A stretch of 64,000 nt of DNA from Paragemmobacter ruber (GCF_009908315.1 NZ_JAAATW010000001.1:744001-808000); one strand, 5' to 3'; shown: positions 10,795 to 20,643, counted from the stretch's first letter. Translations and numbers: made by a program. The notes: generated by a model from the sequence alone, not told the origin.

Positions 10795-11796
10795 ATGGGC
10801 GTGCGGTACACGGTGGTCTGTTCGGTCAAGGATGAAGGTCCCTTCCTCGTGGAATGGATCTGCTGGCAAAGGCTTCTGGGCTTTACTGACATCGTGATTG
10901 TCACCAATGCCTGCACGGACCGTTCGCCCCAACTCCTTGATGCGCTGGCCGCTGCAGGCTGGATCACCCATCTGGTGCATGAGGTGCCGGATGGAAAAGG
11001 CATCACAAGTCACAAGCTTGCCGCCGCCAAGGCCCTGCCGCAGGTGAGTGCGGCGGATTGGGTCATGGTCGCGGATGTGGACGAATTCCTGGTCATCCAT
11101 CCCGACGCGGGCCGCCTGCCCGACCTGCTCGCCACGCCGGGCCGCCCGTTCCTCGGCATGTCGATCCCGTGGCGCGTCTTCGGCACGTCGGGGCGCACCC
11201 GGTGGGAGGACGGTCTCACCCACCGCCAATGCCTGCGCGCCGGCGCCATCGGTGCACGCCTGTCCGGCTGGGTCAAATCCATCCACCGCCACCCCGACTG
11301 GTTCGCCCGTCTGGGCGAACACAGCCCCAAACGCCTGCGCCCCCGCCACCTCGCCCGCTGGGGCGCAGAGGGGATGATCTGGGTCAACCCCGCGGGGGAA
11401 GAGGTGACAGGCTGGACCCCCGCCGATGACAGCCTGCGCATCCTGCCCGAAGCCCTGCAGGGCTGGCAGGTCGCCCAGATCAACCACTACATGCTGCGGT
11501 CGACGGAAAGCTTCTCGCTCAAGCGCGGCACGCTCTCGCCCGTTGCAGGCAAGGACCGCTATACCGATGCCTATCACGACCGCGCCGAACAGAACGCGGT
11601 CGAAGATCGCAGCGCCCTGCGCCACGCCGCCGCCTTCGATGCCCTGCACGCCGAAGCCATGGCCCTGCCCGGGGTCCGCCATCTGCACCATCTGTGCTGC
11701 GCCGATTATGTGCGCAGGCTGGCCGCCAAGGCAGGACAGGCGGCCGCGGATGATCCGCGCCTTGCCCACCACCTCGGCCTTGCAGAGGGCAAATGA
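10795..11796 (+). CDS. Family 2 glycosyltransferase (Glyco_tranf_2_4 type)
   Basis: 333 residues from the ATG at 10795; a GTG at 10801 is better spaced from the GGGGG run and is an equal candidate. The GT-A fold is shown by 'YTVVCSVKDEGPFLVEWICW', 'GFTDIVIVTNACTDRSPQLL' and the metal-binding DxD-type 'VMVADVDEFLVIHP'. Members add sugars to unknown acceptors, often surface polysaccharide. No signal peptide or membrane helix is seen. It sits between pth and rplY in the opposite direction to both. Confidence 0.85.
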   Translation: MGVRYTVVCSVKDEGPFLVEWICWQRLLGFTDIVIVTNACTDRSPQLLDALAAAGWITHLVHEVPDGKGITSHKLAAAKALPQVSAADWVMVADVDEFLVIHPDAGRLPDLLATPGRPFLGMSIPWRVFGTSGRTRWEDGLTHRQCLRAGAIGARLSGWVKSIHRHPDWFARLGEHSPKRLRPRHLARWGAEGMIWVNPAGEEVTGWTPADDSLRILPEALQGWQVAQINHYMLRSTESFSLKRGTLSPVAGKDRYTDAYHDRAEQNAVEDRSALRHAAAFDALHAEAMALPGVRHLHHLCCADYVRRLAAKAGQAAADDPRLAHHLGLAEGK

Positions 11797-11799
11797 AAA

Positions 11800-11827
11800 G
11801 GGCGCGTCAGGTTTCCCTGACGCGCCC
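11800..11827 (-). terminator. Rho-independent terminator of rplY
   Basis: GGGCGCGTCAGG and CCTGACGCGCCC form a perfect 12-bp stem with a 4-nt loop between the ends of the glycosyltransferase gene and rplY. Read on the minus strand the stem is followed by TTTTCATTT, so it most likely ends the rplY transcript; it could also serve the opposing gene. Confidence 0.8.
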
Positions 11828-11850
11828 CATCGTGCCGGATTCCGGCGCGA

Positions 11851-12441
11851 TCACTCTTCCGAAGCGACCAGCCCGGTCGGGGCCGCGATATTGGCGATCA
11901 CGAAGTTCCGCGCGATGGTCGGCTTGGCGCCCTTGGGCAGCTTGACATCTTCGATGTGGATCACATCGCCGATCACACGGTCGGTCAGATCCACCGTGAT
12001 CTTTTCGGGGATGTCGCCGGCCGTGACTTCCAGTTCCACTTCCGGACGCACCACCGTCAGCGTGCCGCCACGCTTCAGGCCGGGGCTGGCCTCGTGGTTG
12101 ATGAACTCAACATGGATGAACAGGTTGATGCGCGAATCGTCGCCCACCCGCATGAAATCCACATGCGTCGGCAGGTCCTTGACCACGTCACGCTGCACGC
12201 CACGGCAGATCACATGGACCTCTTCGCCGCCCTCAACCTTCAGGTTGAACAGCGTCTGCAGGAAACGGCCCTGACGCAGGCGCTTCAGCAGATAGTTGTA
12301 GTTCAGATTGATCGGCGTCGGCTCTTTGCCATTGCCGTAAACGATGCCGGGTACGTTGCCCTCACGACGAGCTTGACGAGCGGCCCCCTTGCCTGTCCCC
12401 GTCCGTACCGCGGCCATAAGATCGGGGATCTCACGAGCCAT
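11851..12441 (-). CDS. rplY: 50S ribosomal protein L25/Ctc type
   Basis: 196 residues, the long two-domain (TL5/Ctc) form common in alphaproteobacteria. The N-terminal 5S-rRNA-binding domain starts '[20 protein letters not shown]', with '[19 protein letters not shown]'; the C-terminal domain includes 'HVDFMRV', '[20 protein letters not shown]' and '[12 protein letters not shown]'. The ATG at 12439-12441 matches the usual MAREIP start. It binds 5S rRNA in the large subunit. It ends at a strong terminator. Confidence 0.95.
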   Translation of the reverse strand: MAREIPDLMAAVRTGTGKGAARQARREGNVPGIVYGNGKEPTPINLNYNYLLKRLRQGRFLQTLFNLKVEGGEEVHVICRGVQRDVVKDLPTHVDFMRVGDDSRINLFIHVEFINHEASPGLKRGGTLTVVRPEVELEVTAGDIPEKITVDLTDRVIGDVIHIEDVKLPKGAKPTIARNFVIANIAAPTGLVASEE

Positions 12442-12639
12442 TGGTTCTCTCCATAGGTTAGTCCGCCGCCCTCCAAGGGTGTGCGACGCGACCGGGGGGC
12501 TATAGCCGCGATTCGCCGTGAAGGGAAGCGGTAATCCCGCCCCTCCCACGGCCCGGTCGCCCCCGGTTTGCCGCCTGTCGCGGGCAGGCTTGCCGCAAAT
12601 GCGGGGGCAAGCTACCTCCGCGGGGCAGGAGATTTCCAG

Positions 12640-13797
12640 ATGTCCATTTCCACCACCTTGTCCGTGGCGCGCGCCCCGATCGCCGCCTTCGCCGCGATGG
12701 GCGTGCTTTGGGGCACCTTCGCCGCCGTCCTGCCGGACCTCAAGACGCAGCTGGACGCCAGCGAATCCGAACTCGGGCTCTTGATCCTGCCCACGCCCCT
12801 TGCTGCCGTCACGGCGATGCTCCTTGCCCCCCTGATCGGCGCCGCGCTGGGCCGCGTGGCCCTGCCCATCGCCACGGCGCTGATGGCCGCAGCCTTTGCG
12901 CTGCCGGGGCAGGCCGCGCAGGTCTGGCTGTTCCCGCTCGCCATGATGGCCTGCGGCGGGGCAACGGGGTTGACCGACGTGCTCATGAACGCCCGCGTCG
13001 CGGCGCTGGAAAACGAGCGGGGCCTGCACCTGATGAACCTCTGCCACGCGGCCTACAGCTTTGGCTATGCGGGCGGCGCCACCGGCACCGGCCTTCTGCG
13101 GGGCGAAGGCTGGCCGCCCGGCTGGGTGATGGGGACGATGGCGCTGCTTGCCGGCATATTCGCCCTGATGACATTTGAACGCGACGGCACGATCCACGGT
13201 CTGCGCAAACCCAAGGACGGCACCGCCGGACACCTTGGCCTCATCCCGGTGATCGGCGGTGGCATCGTGCTGATCGCCTTCCTGACCGAGAACGCCGCCG
13301 AAAACTGGTCTGCCCTGCATATCGAGCAGACCCTCGGCGGCAGCCCGGAAGAAGGCGCGATGGGCCCCGCCGCGCTTGCCCTGACCATGGGCTTCGCCCG
13401 GCTGGCCGGACAGGGCATCGTCGCGCGCGTGAACCCGTTCCGCCTGCTGATGGGCGGGGCTGTCCTGTCGGCCTGCGGCGCGATGGGGGCGGCGCTGGCC
13501 ACCTCGCCGATGATGGCCTATGCCGGGTTCATCGTGATGGGGATCGGCTCTTCTGTCATCGCGCCCACGGCCTTTTCGCTGGTGGGTCGGCTTGCCGAAC
13601 CGCAGGCCCGCGCCCGCGCGGTGGCCCGCGCCACGCTGTTGGGCTATTTCGGCTATTTCTTCGGCCCGCCCACGCTCGGCTTCCTCGCCGGGGCGTTCGG
13701 CCTGCGCTTTGCCTTCGTCTTCGCGGCAGCGATGCTGCTGACCGTCCTGATCCTCGCACCCTTAATGGCCCGCCAGAACCGCGCCCAGATGGCCTGA
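12640..13797 (+). CDS. Major facilitator superfamily permease
   Basis: 385 residues from the ATG at 12640 behind a CAGGAGA ribosome site. Twelve hydrophobic segments can be traced. The first pair is separated by '[20 protein letters not shown]', and a central loop rich in charged residues ('[16 protein letters not shown]') divides the two halves. The overall look is of the FucP/YbjJ-like MFS group rather than a classic sugar symporter. Substrate unknown. Divergent from rplY. Confidence 0.82.
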   Translation: MSISTTLSVARAPIAAFAAMGVLWGTFAAVLPDLKTQLDASESELGLLILPTPLAAVTAMLLAPLIGAALGRVALPIATALMAAAFALPGQAAQVWLFPLAMMACGGATGLTDVLMNARVAALENERGLHLMNLCHAAYSFGYAGGATGTGLLRGEGWPPGWVMGTMALLAGIFALMTFERDGTIHGLRKPKDGTAGHLGLIPVIGGGIVLIAFLTENAAENWSALHIEQTLGGSPEEGAMGPAALALTMGFARLAGQGIVARVNPFRLLMGGAVLSACGAMGAALATSPMMAYAGFIVMGIGSSVIAPTAFSLVGRLAEPQARARAVARATLLGYFGYFFGPPTLGFLAGAFGLRFAFVFAAAMLLTVLILAPLMARQNRAQMA

Positions 13798-13825
13798 CCC
13801 TGACCTTGCTGCCATGGACGCCTGG

Positions 13826-13855
13826 GCCGGGGGTGCCGGAGACTGCCCCCCCGGC
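13826..13855. terminator. Possible hairpin between convergent mfs and lldD-like genes
   Basis: GCCGGGGG (13826-13833) pairs with CCCCCGGC (13848-13855) across a 14-nt loop. No T-run, so only a weak terminator candidate. Confidence 0.3.
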
Positions 13856-13875
13856 GCGCCCCAGTCTGCGAAAGC

Positions 13876-15039
13876 TCAAACGTAGTCGCCCTCGAAATCC
13901 TTCGGGATCAGCAGGTTATGCCGCCCCAGCGCCGTGACCGACTTCTCCCCGCACAGCGCCATGGTGATGTCCAGCTCCTTGCGGATCACCTCCAGCGCTG
14001 CAGTCACCCCGGCCTCGCCCATGGCGCCCAGACCGTGGATATAGGCCCGCCCGATGAACGTGCCCTTCGCGCCCAGCGCCAGGGCCTTCAGCACGTCCTG
14101 CCCCGAACGGATGCCGCTGTCCATGAACACCTCCGTCCGGTCACCTACCGCCCGCACGATGCGCGGCAGCATCCGGATGGCCGAAAGCGCCCCGTCCAAC
14201 TGCCGCCCGCCATGGTTCGACACGATGATCGCATCCGCCCCGAAATCCGCCGCCCGCCGCGCGTCATCCTCATCAAGGATGCCCTTCAGGATCAGCTTGC
14301 CGCCCCACTGGTCGCGGATGCGCGCGATCTTTGCCCAATCGAGCTGCGGGTCGAACTGTTCGTTCGTCCAACTCATCAGGCTGGACAGATCGCCCACCCC
14401 CTTTGCATGGCCCACGATGTTGCGGAACGTCCGCCGCTTCGTCCCCAGCATTTCCAGCGACCATTGTGGGCGGATCGCCATGTCGAGGATGTTGCGCAGC
14501 GTTAGCCGGGGTGGGGCCGACAACCCGTTCTTGAGGTCCTTGTGCCGCTGACCGAGGATCTGCAAATCCAGCGTCAACACCAGCGCGCTGCACCCGGCCT
14601 TGCGCGCCCGCTCGATGGCGCTGTCGACGAATTCCTCGTCCTTCATCACATAAAGCTGGAACCAGAACGGCGCCTTGGTATGTGCCGCGATATCCTCGAT
14701 CGAACAGATGGACATGGTCGACAGGGTGAAGGGCACCCCCGCCTTTTCCGCCGCGCGCGCGGCCTTGATCTCGCCATCCGCGCGCTGCATCCCCGTCATC
14801 CCGACCGGGGCCAGCGCCACGGGCATCGAAACCTGCGTCCCGATCATCGTGCTGTCGAGCCTGCGACCCAGCATGTCGACCGCAACCTTCTGGCGCAGGC
14901 GCAGCTTGGCGAAATCGGTCGTATTCTCGCGGAAGGTCTGTTCGGTGTAACTGCCGCTTTCGCAATAGTCGAAGAACATCTTCGGCGTCCGGCGCTTGTG
15001 CAACCGTTTCAGGTCATCAATGCAGGTGATCACAGGCAT
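13876..15039 (-). CDS. lldD: FMN-dependent alpha-hydroxy-acid dehydrogenase, L-lactate dehydrogenase (LldD) type
   Basis: 387 residues. The protein starts 'PVITCIDDLKRLHKRRTPKM', then 'FFDYCESGSYTEQTF', as in LldD proteins. 'PVALAPVGMTGM' and 'LTLDLQILGQRHKDLKNGLS' line the FMN site, and 'IIVSNHGGRQLDGALSAI' holds the catalytic histidine and FMN-phosphate loop. Enzymes of this type oxidise L-lactate to pyruvate at the membrane face; glycolate or mandelate oxidation cannot be excluded. It is transcribed divergently from a MarR regulator, with a 25-bp palindrome between them. Confidence 0.88.
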   Translation of the reverse strand: MPVITCIDDLKRLHKRRTPKMFFDYCESGSYTEQTFRENTTDFAKLRLRQKVAVDMLGRRLDSTMIGTQVSMPVALAPVGMTGMQRADGEIKAARAAEKAGVPFTLSTMSICSIEDIAAHTKAPFWFQLYVMKDEEFVDSAIERARKAGCSALVLTLDLQILGQRHKDLKNGLSAPPRLTLRNILDMAIRPQWSLEMLGTKRRTFRNIVGHAKGVGDLSSLMSWTNEQFDPQLDWAKIARIRDQWGGKLILKGILDEDDARRAADFGADAIIVSNHGGRQLDGALSAIRMLPRIVRAVGDRTEVFMDSGIRSGQDVLKALALGAKGTFIGRAYIHGLGAMGEAGVTAALEVIRKELDITMALCGEKSVTALGRHNLLIPKDFEGDYV

Positions 15040-15056
15040 GGCGGAGCGCCCCTCAA

Positions 15057-15081
15057 AATTGGTTACCTTTGCTTACCAATT
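15057..15081. promoter_or_regulatory. Candidate operator between lldD and the MarR gene
   Basis: AATTGGT (15057-15063) and ACCAATT (15075-15081) are perfect 7-bp inverted half-sites, 18 bp centre to centre, starting 18 bp upstream of the lldD start codon. An A/T-rich palindrome in a GC-rich divergent promoter is a good operator candidate for the adjacent MarR protein. The half-sites also resemble those bound by PdhR/LldR-type GntR regulators, though those have a shorter spacer. Confidence 0.55.
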
Positions 15082-15173
15082 CTGCAGGCGCGCAGCAAGC
15101 CGCTGGTTCCCCCCGCAGGAACGGCACGAAACTTGCAGCACCCGCATGTCCCTGTCCAATGGCGCCGTATTGA

Positions 15174-15632
15174 ATGTCCGACCCGCTGCTTCCGACCCTG
15201 TCCCTGCTGGCCGCCGTTTCGGCCGCGCATCATGCCGCCCAGCGCCTGATCGAGGCGCGCCTGCCCGAAGGGTTGAATGCGCCGCAGTTCACGGTCCTCG
15301 AACGCCTTGCCTGGCAGGAAGAGGGCCAGACCTCCACCAGCATCGCCGAAGGCTTCGGCTGGCCGAAAACCACCATGTCCCACACGGTCGCCATGCTGGA
15401 AAAACGCGGGCTCGTACGGCTGGAACCCAATCCGCGCGACAAGCGGGCAAAGTGCCTATGGCTCACGCCCAAGGGCCGCGCGCTCGCCCTCGCCGGGCGC
15501 TGCGCGATCGAGGCGGATCTTGCCCCCATCACCGCATTGGCCCCGAGCGCGGCGCTGAACCGCCTGACCGCGGATATGGAGTCGCTGGCCGCCCGCCTGT
15601 CGGATCAGCGCCGCTTTCCTGACGCCGCCTGA
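15174..15632 (+). CDS. MarR-family transcriptional regulator
   Basis: 152 residues. The winged helix-turn-helix is clear: 'QFTVLERLAWQEEGQTSTSI' leads into the recognition helix 'FGWPKTTMSHTVAMLEKRGL', followed by the wing 'VRLEPNPRDKRAKCLWLTPK'. MarR proteins bind as dimers to short palindromes and are often released by small aromatic or acidic ligands. Its divergent position suggests that it controls the lactate-dehydrogenase-like gene and itself. Confidence 0.88.
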   Translation: MSDPLLPTLSLLAAVSAAHHAAQRLIEARLPEGLNAPQFTVLERLAWQEEGQTSTSIAEGFGWPKTTMSHTVAMLEKRGLVRLEPNPRDKRAKCLWLTPKGRALALAGRCAIEADLAPITALAPSAALNRLTADMESLAARLSDQRRFPDAA

Positions 15633-15670
15633 CGCCGCCCCGCGCACCCTGCCCGGGCGCGCCTACTCAG

Positions 15671-15698
15671 GCGGCCATGATCACGCGGCCATGATCAC
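15671..15698. repeat. Tandem 14-bp duplication covering the trpA stop
   Basis: GCGGCCATGATCAC occurs twice back to back (15671-15684, 15685-15698), followed by a partial GCGG. The trpA stop codon lies in the second copy, so the duplication extends only untranslated sequence. Confidence 0.85.
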
Positions 15699-16486
15699 GC
15701 GGAATGCGCACCCGCCGCCAGCGCGGCCACATTGGCCAGCACCTCGGCCACGGGCTTGCCGGCACCGATATCCTTCACGATGGCCGATCCCACCACACAG
15801 CCATCGGCCACAGCGGCGATCTCGCGCGCAGCCTGCGGTGTGGTGATGCCAAAGCCCACGATGATGGGCAGATCGGTCGCCGCCTTGATCCGCGCCACTT
15901 CGGGCGCAACATCGCGCGCCTGCGCCGCAGCGGCCCCCGTGATCCCGGTGATCGACACATAGTAGACGAACCCCGACGTATTCTGCAGCACCTTGGGCAG
16001 ACGCTTTGCATCGGTGGTCGGCGTCGCCAGCCGGATGAAATTGATGCCCGCCTTCTGCGCCGGGATGCACAATTCGTTATCCTCTTCGGGCGGCAGATCC
16101 ACGACGATCAGCCCGTCGATCCCCGCCTCCTTGGCGTCAGACAGGAACCGCTCTACCCCGCGCGAATAGATCGGGTTGTAATAGCCCATCAGCACGATGG
16201 GCGTGGTGGCATCGCCTTTGCGGAAGGCGCGGACCATGTCCAGCACCGCATCCATCGTCATATGGCCTTCCAGCGCGCGCTGGCCGGCCAGTTGCACGGT
16301 CGGGCCATCGGCCATCGGATCGGTGAAGGGCATGCCCAGTTCGATGATGTCAACGCCAGCGCCGGGCAGGCCCTGCATCACCGCCAGCGACGTGGCGGCA
16401 TCCGGATCGCCGCCCATGATGTAGCTGACAAAGGCCTTTTTCCCTTCGCGCTTCAGCCGCGCGAACGTGTCGTCGATTCTCGTCAT
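15695..16486 (-). CDS. trpA: Tryptophan synthase alpha subunit
   Basis: 263 residues. TrpA cleaves indole-3-glycerol phosphate to indole and glyceraldehyde 3-phosphate and channels indole to TrpB. The catalytic glutamate and aspartate are in '[19 protein letters not shown]'; '[10 protein letters not shown]', '[11 protein letters not shown]' and the phosphate-binding '[11 protein letters not shown]' and 'VVGSAIVK' are all present. The ATG at 16486 gives [11 protein letters not shown], the expected start. trpB is not in the adjacent DNA. Confidence 0.96.
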   Translation of the reverse strand: MTRIDDTFARLKREGKKAFVSYIMGGDPDAATSLAVMQGLPGAGVDIIELGMPFTDPMADGPTVQLAGQRALEGHMTMDAVLDMVRAFRKGDATTPIVLMGYYNPIYSRGVERFLSDAKEAGIDGLIVVDLPPEEDNELCIPAQKAGINFIRLATPTTDAKRLPKVLQNTSGFVYYVSITGITGAAAAQARDVAPEVARIKAATDLPIIVGFGITTPQAAREIAAVADGCVVGSAIVKDIGAGKPVAEVLANVAALAAGAHSA

Positions 16487-16673
16487 GGCCTTGCCCCGCC
16501 CCTTCTGCTCCGCGCCCCGCGTTTTGCAGGAGCGGATGCCAAAGATCAATGGCCCGGCAGGCCATCGCACAGGGCATAAGGCACGGAATCTGCACGCCCG
16601 ACCCGCCCCATCGCTTGCGAAGCCGCGCCACCCGCCCTAGAAGCCCAGCGACAGTCACGAAAGGGCATGCGTC

Positions 16674-17771
16674 ATGGGGTTCAAGATGGGGATCGTGGGT
16701 CTGCCGAATGTCGGCAAATCCACCCTGTTCAATGCGCTGACGCGGACAGCGGCGGCGCAGGCGGCCAACTTCCCCTTCTGCACCATCGAACCCAATGTGG
16801 GCGAGGTCGCGGTCCCCGACACCCGGCTCGACAAGCTGGCCGCCATCGCGCAATCGCGCCAGATCATCCCCACGCGGATGACCTTTGTCGATATCGCGGG
16901 CCTCGTGCGGGGCGCGTCGAAGGGCGAAGGTCTGGGCAACCAGTTCCTCGCCAATATCCGCGAATGTGACGCCATCGCCCATGTCCTGCGCTGCTTCGAG
17001 GATGGCGACATCACCCATGTGGAAGGCCGGATCGACCCGGTCGCCGATGCCGAGACGATCGAGACGGAACTGATGCTGGCCGATCTCGAATCCATCGAGC
17101 GCCGCCGTGCCAACCTGGGGCGCAAGCTGAAGGGCGGCGACAAGGAGGCCGCTGATCAGGACCGTCTGCTCGCCCTCGCCCAGACCGCGCTCGAGGCCGG
17201 CAAACCCGCCCGCACCGTCAAGGTGGCCGCTGATGACCAACGCGCCTGGCGCCTGCTGCAGCTGCTGACATCCAAGCCGGTGCTGTACGTTTGCAACGTG
17301 GAAGAGGCCTCTGCCGCCAACGGCAACAGCCAATCGGCCCGCGTGGCCGACATGGCCCGCGCGCAAGGCGCGGCGACCGTGGTGATCTCGGCCCGGATCG
17401 AGGAAGAGATCAGCCAGCTTCCGCAGGACGAGGCCGCGATGTTCCTCGAAGAGATGGGCCTGCACGAGGCTGGTCTCGACCGGCTGATCCGCGCGGGATA
17501 TGAACTGCTGGGTTTGCAGACCTACTTCACCGTCGGGCCCAAGGAGGCCCGCGCTTGGACGATCCCCAAGGGCACGCTGGCGCCGCAGGCGGCAGGTGTG
17601 ATCCACGGCGATTTCGAAAAGGGGTTCATCCGGGCCGAGACGATCGCCTATGACGACTACATCGCTGGCAACGGTGAAGCGGGGGCGAAAGAGGCGGGCA
17701 AATTCCGCATCGAAGGCAAGACCTACGAGGTGAAGGACGGCGATGTCCTCCACTTCCTCTTCAACGCCTGA
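16674..17771 (+). CDS. ychF: Redox-responsive ATPase YchF (OLA1 family)
   Basis: 365 residues, normal length. The P-loop '[18 protein letters not shown]' and '[15 protein letters not shown]' are diagnostic, as is the DxxG motif '[19 protein letters not shown]' and the C-terminal TGS domain ending '[15 protein letters not shown]'. YchF is an Obg-related, ribosome-associated protein that prefers ATP, and it affects the oxidative stress response. Positioned immediately upstream of tRNA-Ser. Confidence 0.96.
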   Translation: MGFKMGIVGLPNVGKSTLFNALTRTAAAQAANFPFCTIEPNVGEVAVPDTRLDKLAAIAQSRQIIPTRMTFVDIAGLVRGASKGEGLGNQFLANIRECDAIAHVLRCFEDGDITHVEGRIDPVADAETIETELMLADLESIERRRANLGRKLKGGDKEAADQDRLLALAQTALEAGKPARTVKVAADDQRAWRLLQLLTSKPVLYVCNVEEASAANGNSQSARVADMARAQGAATVVISARIEEEISQLPQDEAAMFLEEMGLHEAGLDRLIRAGYELLGLQTYFTVGPKEARAWTIPKGTLAPQAAGVIHGDFEKGFIRAETIAYDDYIAGNGEAGAKEAGKFRIEGKTYEVKDGDVLHFLFNA

Positions 17772-17828
17772 GGCACCACCACCGCTTTCCCCTTGCCCCC
17801 ACCCGGCACCCCCGCTAAACGGGTCAGC

Positions 17829-17918
17829 GGAGACGTGGCCGAGTGGTCGAAGGCACACCCCTGCTAAGGGTGCAGACGGGAAACTGTCTCGAGGGTTCGA
17901 ATCCCTTCGTCTCCGCCA
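17829..17918 (+). tRNA. tRNA-Ser (anticodon GCU)
   Basis: The acceptor strands GGAGACG and CGTCTCC pair perfectly. The anticodon loop contains CTGCTAA, giving anticodon GCT for AGC/AGU codons; a long class II variable arm precedes the T-loop GGTTCGAATCC. The 3' CCA is encoded. The DNA immediately downstream drops in GC content, as at tRNA-associated islands. Confidence 0.96.
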
Positions 17919-18334
17919 TCAACCCCCAAAAGATAAAAGAAAATGCGCGCGGGTTTTCGTCTACGCGCAACGCAGCCAATTATGGTCAAACGCCTTGGCG
18001 CACGGATATCAGGGATATTCCGCAAAGGTCGTCGCCGCCGAGTCCGACAACTTACCCTCGTTGTGCGGTGACGATGCTAGTTGGCATTCCTTCACGTCGA
18101 AGGTGTGACGTTCCTTGGCACTTTGGGGATGGCTTACCGGCAGCGGACTGAACGGGTCACGCATTTCACGCAGAATGACGGTTTCATCTGACGTTGCCCC
18201 CAACCATCCTCCCGCGCGCGTGACACTCCATGTTTGGGCTATGCTAGTCTGGGCGGGTGGGTCAACGGCGGATGTCGGCCACGCTTGCTTGACCTTGCGC
18301 CGGCTTGCCAACCGACCCCAAGCGGGAGCCACGT
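17919..18334. other. Gene-poor stretch after tRNA-Ser
   Basis: About 415 bp with no convincing gene. Its GC content is visibly lower than that of the flanks. A reading frame on the minus strand (18009-18482) runs into the RocB-type gene but has no recognisable domain and I do not accept it. I looked for a second copy of the tRNA 3' end as an attachment site and found none within this stretch. Confidence 0.5.
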
Positions 18335-20038
18335 TCACATCCGGTTCGAAGCGTTCGCAAGGAGCCGATCCGTGATATCGGCCACGATCCGCGGCAGATC
18401 GTCGAAAGCATACGGCATGTAGACCCGCTCGAGCCGCTGGTGGAATTCTCGCCCCCAAGGGCCGATATTCACCATCGGGCAACGGATCGCATCTGGAGGC
18501 GGCCGGTCGACAAGGCGCTCATGCGGCGTGTTCGCGGCTACAACACTGGATCCGTTACCTGAGGGTTGGCCAAAGAAACTCATATCCGAAATGCCGGTGA
18601 AGTAAGGCCGCCAGGCCAAGCGGCGGGCAGGATCGTCAGCGAGCGTGGCAAGGGTGTCCGAGATCGCCTTGTGCAGCGCCGCATCATCCGGGTGCGCCAG
18701 ATCCAGCTGCGTTGCGGGGTAGTTCAGGCTTGCGAAACCGATGATCACGGCAGGGCCTGACACCCGTGCGACCGCAACAAGCCAGTTCGTCAGTTCCCGA
18801 CTGACCGCGAGAGGATTGTCAACATCGGCAAGCTCCGCCTGCTTTTTCTGCATTTCTGCCGGGAACGCCGCCCCCATCTGACGCGACGCCTCCGCCTTCA
18901 AATCGGCATAGGTCCAGATCTGGGGCGCGGCCGGGCGCGCGCCGGTCGTACTGCCACTTTTGCGTGCATAGTTCTCGGCATGCTGCGCCAGGCGCTCGAC
19001 GGCCGCTGCAGCACCCGCGCGTACCTCATCCGCGAAGCGGGCGAAGAGTTCCTCTGGCGTCCATGAGTGGTAAAGCCAGTTGAATGCGAGCCATGTGCGC
19101 TCGGGCGTTGTCACCTCATAGACATCCCGCAAGTCGCGTGCCTCAAGACAGATCGGAGAGGGCGAGGTTGTTCCCAGACCATCATCTGCAAGTCCCGCAT
19201 TCGCCTCGATCCGCAGCATGATCTCAGATGCGATCAGTTGCGCGCTGACCCCTTCATAAGGGTAACTCGCATGCGTGCTTTTCCCGACAATCAGCGCGAA
19301 GGGCATCAGCTTTCCGATCGTGCCGGTATAGACAGCGCGACCCTCTGACCCGTCTCCCTGATCCGAGGTCACGTCAAGATTGATCGCGGCAATCGGTTCC
19401 AGCCCGAGTTCGACCATCAGCTTTGGCAACGCATCCCGAAGCGCCCGCATGCCGCGACTGTCGCGTTCCTCGTCGGGCGACACGCACAGAACGAGATTGC
19501 CGTGCCGTCCCTCGATGCGTGAAAATCTATCAAGCACCGCGACGGCAGCAGCGATCCCGCTCTTCATATCCAGCATCCCGCGACCGGGAAGGAAATCCCC
19601 GGTGCGAAGGTCGGCAAGGGCGCGCACCTCCTGTTCTGTCAGCGACCTCTGGCAGAGATCGGCAAGAAGGGCCTGTTTCAACGCATCCGGCTGGCAGGAC
19701 AGATGCCTCAGGTCATGATAGTTCTCGATTGAGACGGTGTCATAGTGGCCGGCCACCAAGACGGCCTTTCGACCGCCACCCCGCAGGATGGCCACCACGT
19801 TCATGGTCATAGGGTCGCCGTGGCTTGGAATCAGGCGCACATCCTCAGGATGGTCACGAAAATAGGGAAGCTCCTGCAGAATAGCGGCAAGGTGCTCTGC
19901 GAAAGCAGCCTCGTCAGACGTGCCCGTTACGCTGGGTATTTGCACGAAGCGACGGGCGAGATCCCCGACAAGCGGCGCCGGATCCCATTCAGCGTCGAAC
20001 GGAGGATGTTTCAGACCCTTTTCCTGCACTTGGTTCAT
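18335..20038 (-). CDS. rocB: M20-family metallohydrolase, RocB (arginine utilisation) type
   Basis: 567 residues, the unusual length of RocB rather than of standard M20 enzymes (about 400). Zinc-site motifs are in order: 'VAGHYDTVS' (H98, D100), 'RGMLDMKSGIAAAV' (bridging D157) and 'CVSPDEERDSRGM' (catalytic E190/E191 pair). RocB lies in arginine-catabolic regions of Bacillus, but its exact reaction is not settled; the fold indicates hydrolysis of an amide in the cytoplasm. Divergent from an Lrp/AsnC regulator, suggesting amino-acid-responsive control. Base composition is less GC-rich than the neighbours, consistent with acquisition. Confidence 0.82.
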   Translation of the reverse strand: MNQVQEKGLKHPPFDAEWDPAPLVGDLARRFVQIPSVTGTSDEAAFAEHLAAILQELPYFRDHPEDVRLIPSHGDPMTMNVVAILRGGGRKAVLVAGHYDTVSIENYHDLRHLSCQPDALKQALLADLCQRSLTEQEVRALADLRTGDFLPGRGMLDMKSGIAAAVAVLDRFSRIEGRHGNLVLCVSPDEERDSRGMRALRDALPKLMVELGLEPIAAINLDVTSDQGDGSEGRAVYTGTIGKLMPFALIVGKSTHASYPYEGVSAQLIASEIMLRIEANAGLADDGLGTTSPSPICLEARDLRDVYEVTTPERTWLAFNWLYHSWTPEELFARFADEVRAGAAAAVERLAQHAENYARKSGSTTGARPAAPQIWTYADLKAEASRQMGAAFPAEMQKKQAELADVDNPLAVSRELTNWLVAVARVSGPAVIIGFASLNYPATQLDLAHPDDAALHKAISDTLATLADDPARRLAWRPYFTGISDMSFFGQPSGNGSSVVAANTPHERLVDRPPPDAIRCPMVNIGPWGREFHQRLERVYMPYAFDDLPRIVADITDRLLANASNRM

Positions 20039-20128
20039 GCAAATCCCCGTCGCGTCCAGATGCCACAGCCCGCATCGACAAAAAGGTTGGTCGAAGACTG
20101 GGGCAAGAACCAGTTCAGATACTGTAAA

Positions 20129-20152
20129 AATTCTCTGGATAATGTCAGAATT
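20129..20152. promoter_or_regulatory. Possible Lrp-type operator in the rocB/lrp divergent promoter
   Basis: AATTCT (20129-20134) and AGAATT (20147-20152) form an inverted repeat inside an A/T-rich stretch, 42 bp before the regulator's start codon. Lrp/AsnC proteins bind such loosely symmetric A/T-centred sites. Short arms make this a weak call. Confidence 0.35.
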
Positions 20153-20193
20153 AGCTGCTCGACTGCCAAAATCGTCAATCGGAGCGATAAAGC

Positions 20194-20607
20194 ATGGATG
20201 ATCTGGACCGCAGGCTGATCTCCGAACTCAGGATCAACAGCCGTGCTTCACTCCCTCGGTTGGCAGAGTTGCTCGGTGTGGCAAGAGGCACCGTGAAGGC
20301 ACGCCTCGACAAGCTTGTATCGTCCGGGACCATCCGCAGTTTCACGATCCGGGTCGGGGATGACTCTCCTGATATGCTTCGGGCCATCATGGTCATTGAA
20401 CTGATGGGAAAGAACATTCGTGCCACAGTATCGACGATCAAGCGCATCCCCGGCATCGTGACTGTGTCGAATACCAACGGCGTTTGGGATCTGGTGGCCG
20501 AAATCGAGACCGCCAACCTGACCGAGATGAACGGGATCATAAGCGAAGTCCGCAGCCTGAACGGAGTATCGAAATCCGAAACATTCATCTTGCTGGGTGC
20601 TGCTTGA
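20194..20607 (+). CDS. Lrp/AsnC-family transcriptional regulator
   Basis: 137 residues, slightly shorter than typical Lrp (about 150-165). The N-terminal winged helix is 'LDRRLISELRINSRASLPRL' followed by 'AELLGVARGTVKARLDKLVS'; the C-terminal RAM ligand-binding domain contains 'IKRIPGIVTVSNTNGVWDLV'. These proteins usually sense amino acids. Divergent orientation implies that it controls the RocB-type gene. A clear terminator follows. Confidence 0.9.
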   Translation: MDDLDRRLISELRINSRASLPRLAELLGVARGTVKARLDKLVSSGTIRSFTIRVGDDSPDMLRAIMVIELMGKNIRATVSTIKRIPGIVTVSNTNGVWDLVAEIETANLTEMNGIISEVRSLNGVSKSETFILLGAA

Positions 20608-20618
20608 CGGTTGGCCCG

Positions 20619-20643
20619 GGGTGGGCGCCAGACCCACCCTTTC
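20619..20643 (+). terminator. Rho-independent terminator of the Lrp-type gene
   Basis: GGGTGGG, a 7-nt loop, CCCACCC, then TTTCT, starting 12 bp after the stop codon. Confidence 0.75.

Noticed and set aside
12442-13320. N-terminal extension of the L25 frame antisense to the MFS gene
   Set aside because: L25 has a clear start at 12441; the extension is a compositional shadow.
18009-18482. Minus-strand frame of 157 codons in the post-tRNA gap
   Set aside because: No recognisable domain, no ribosome site, and it overlaps the real C-terminus of the RocB-type gene.
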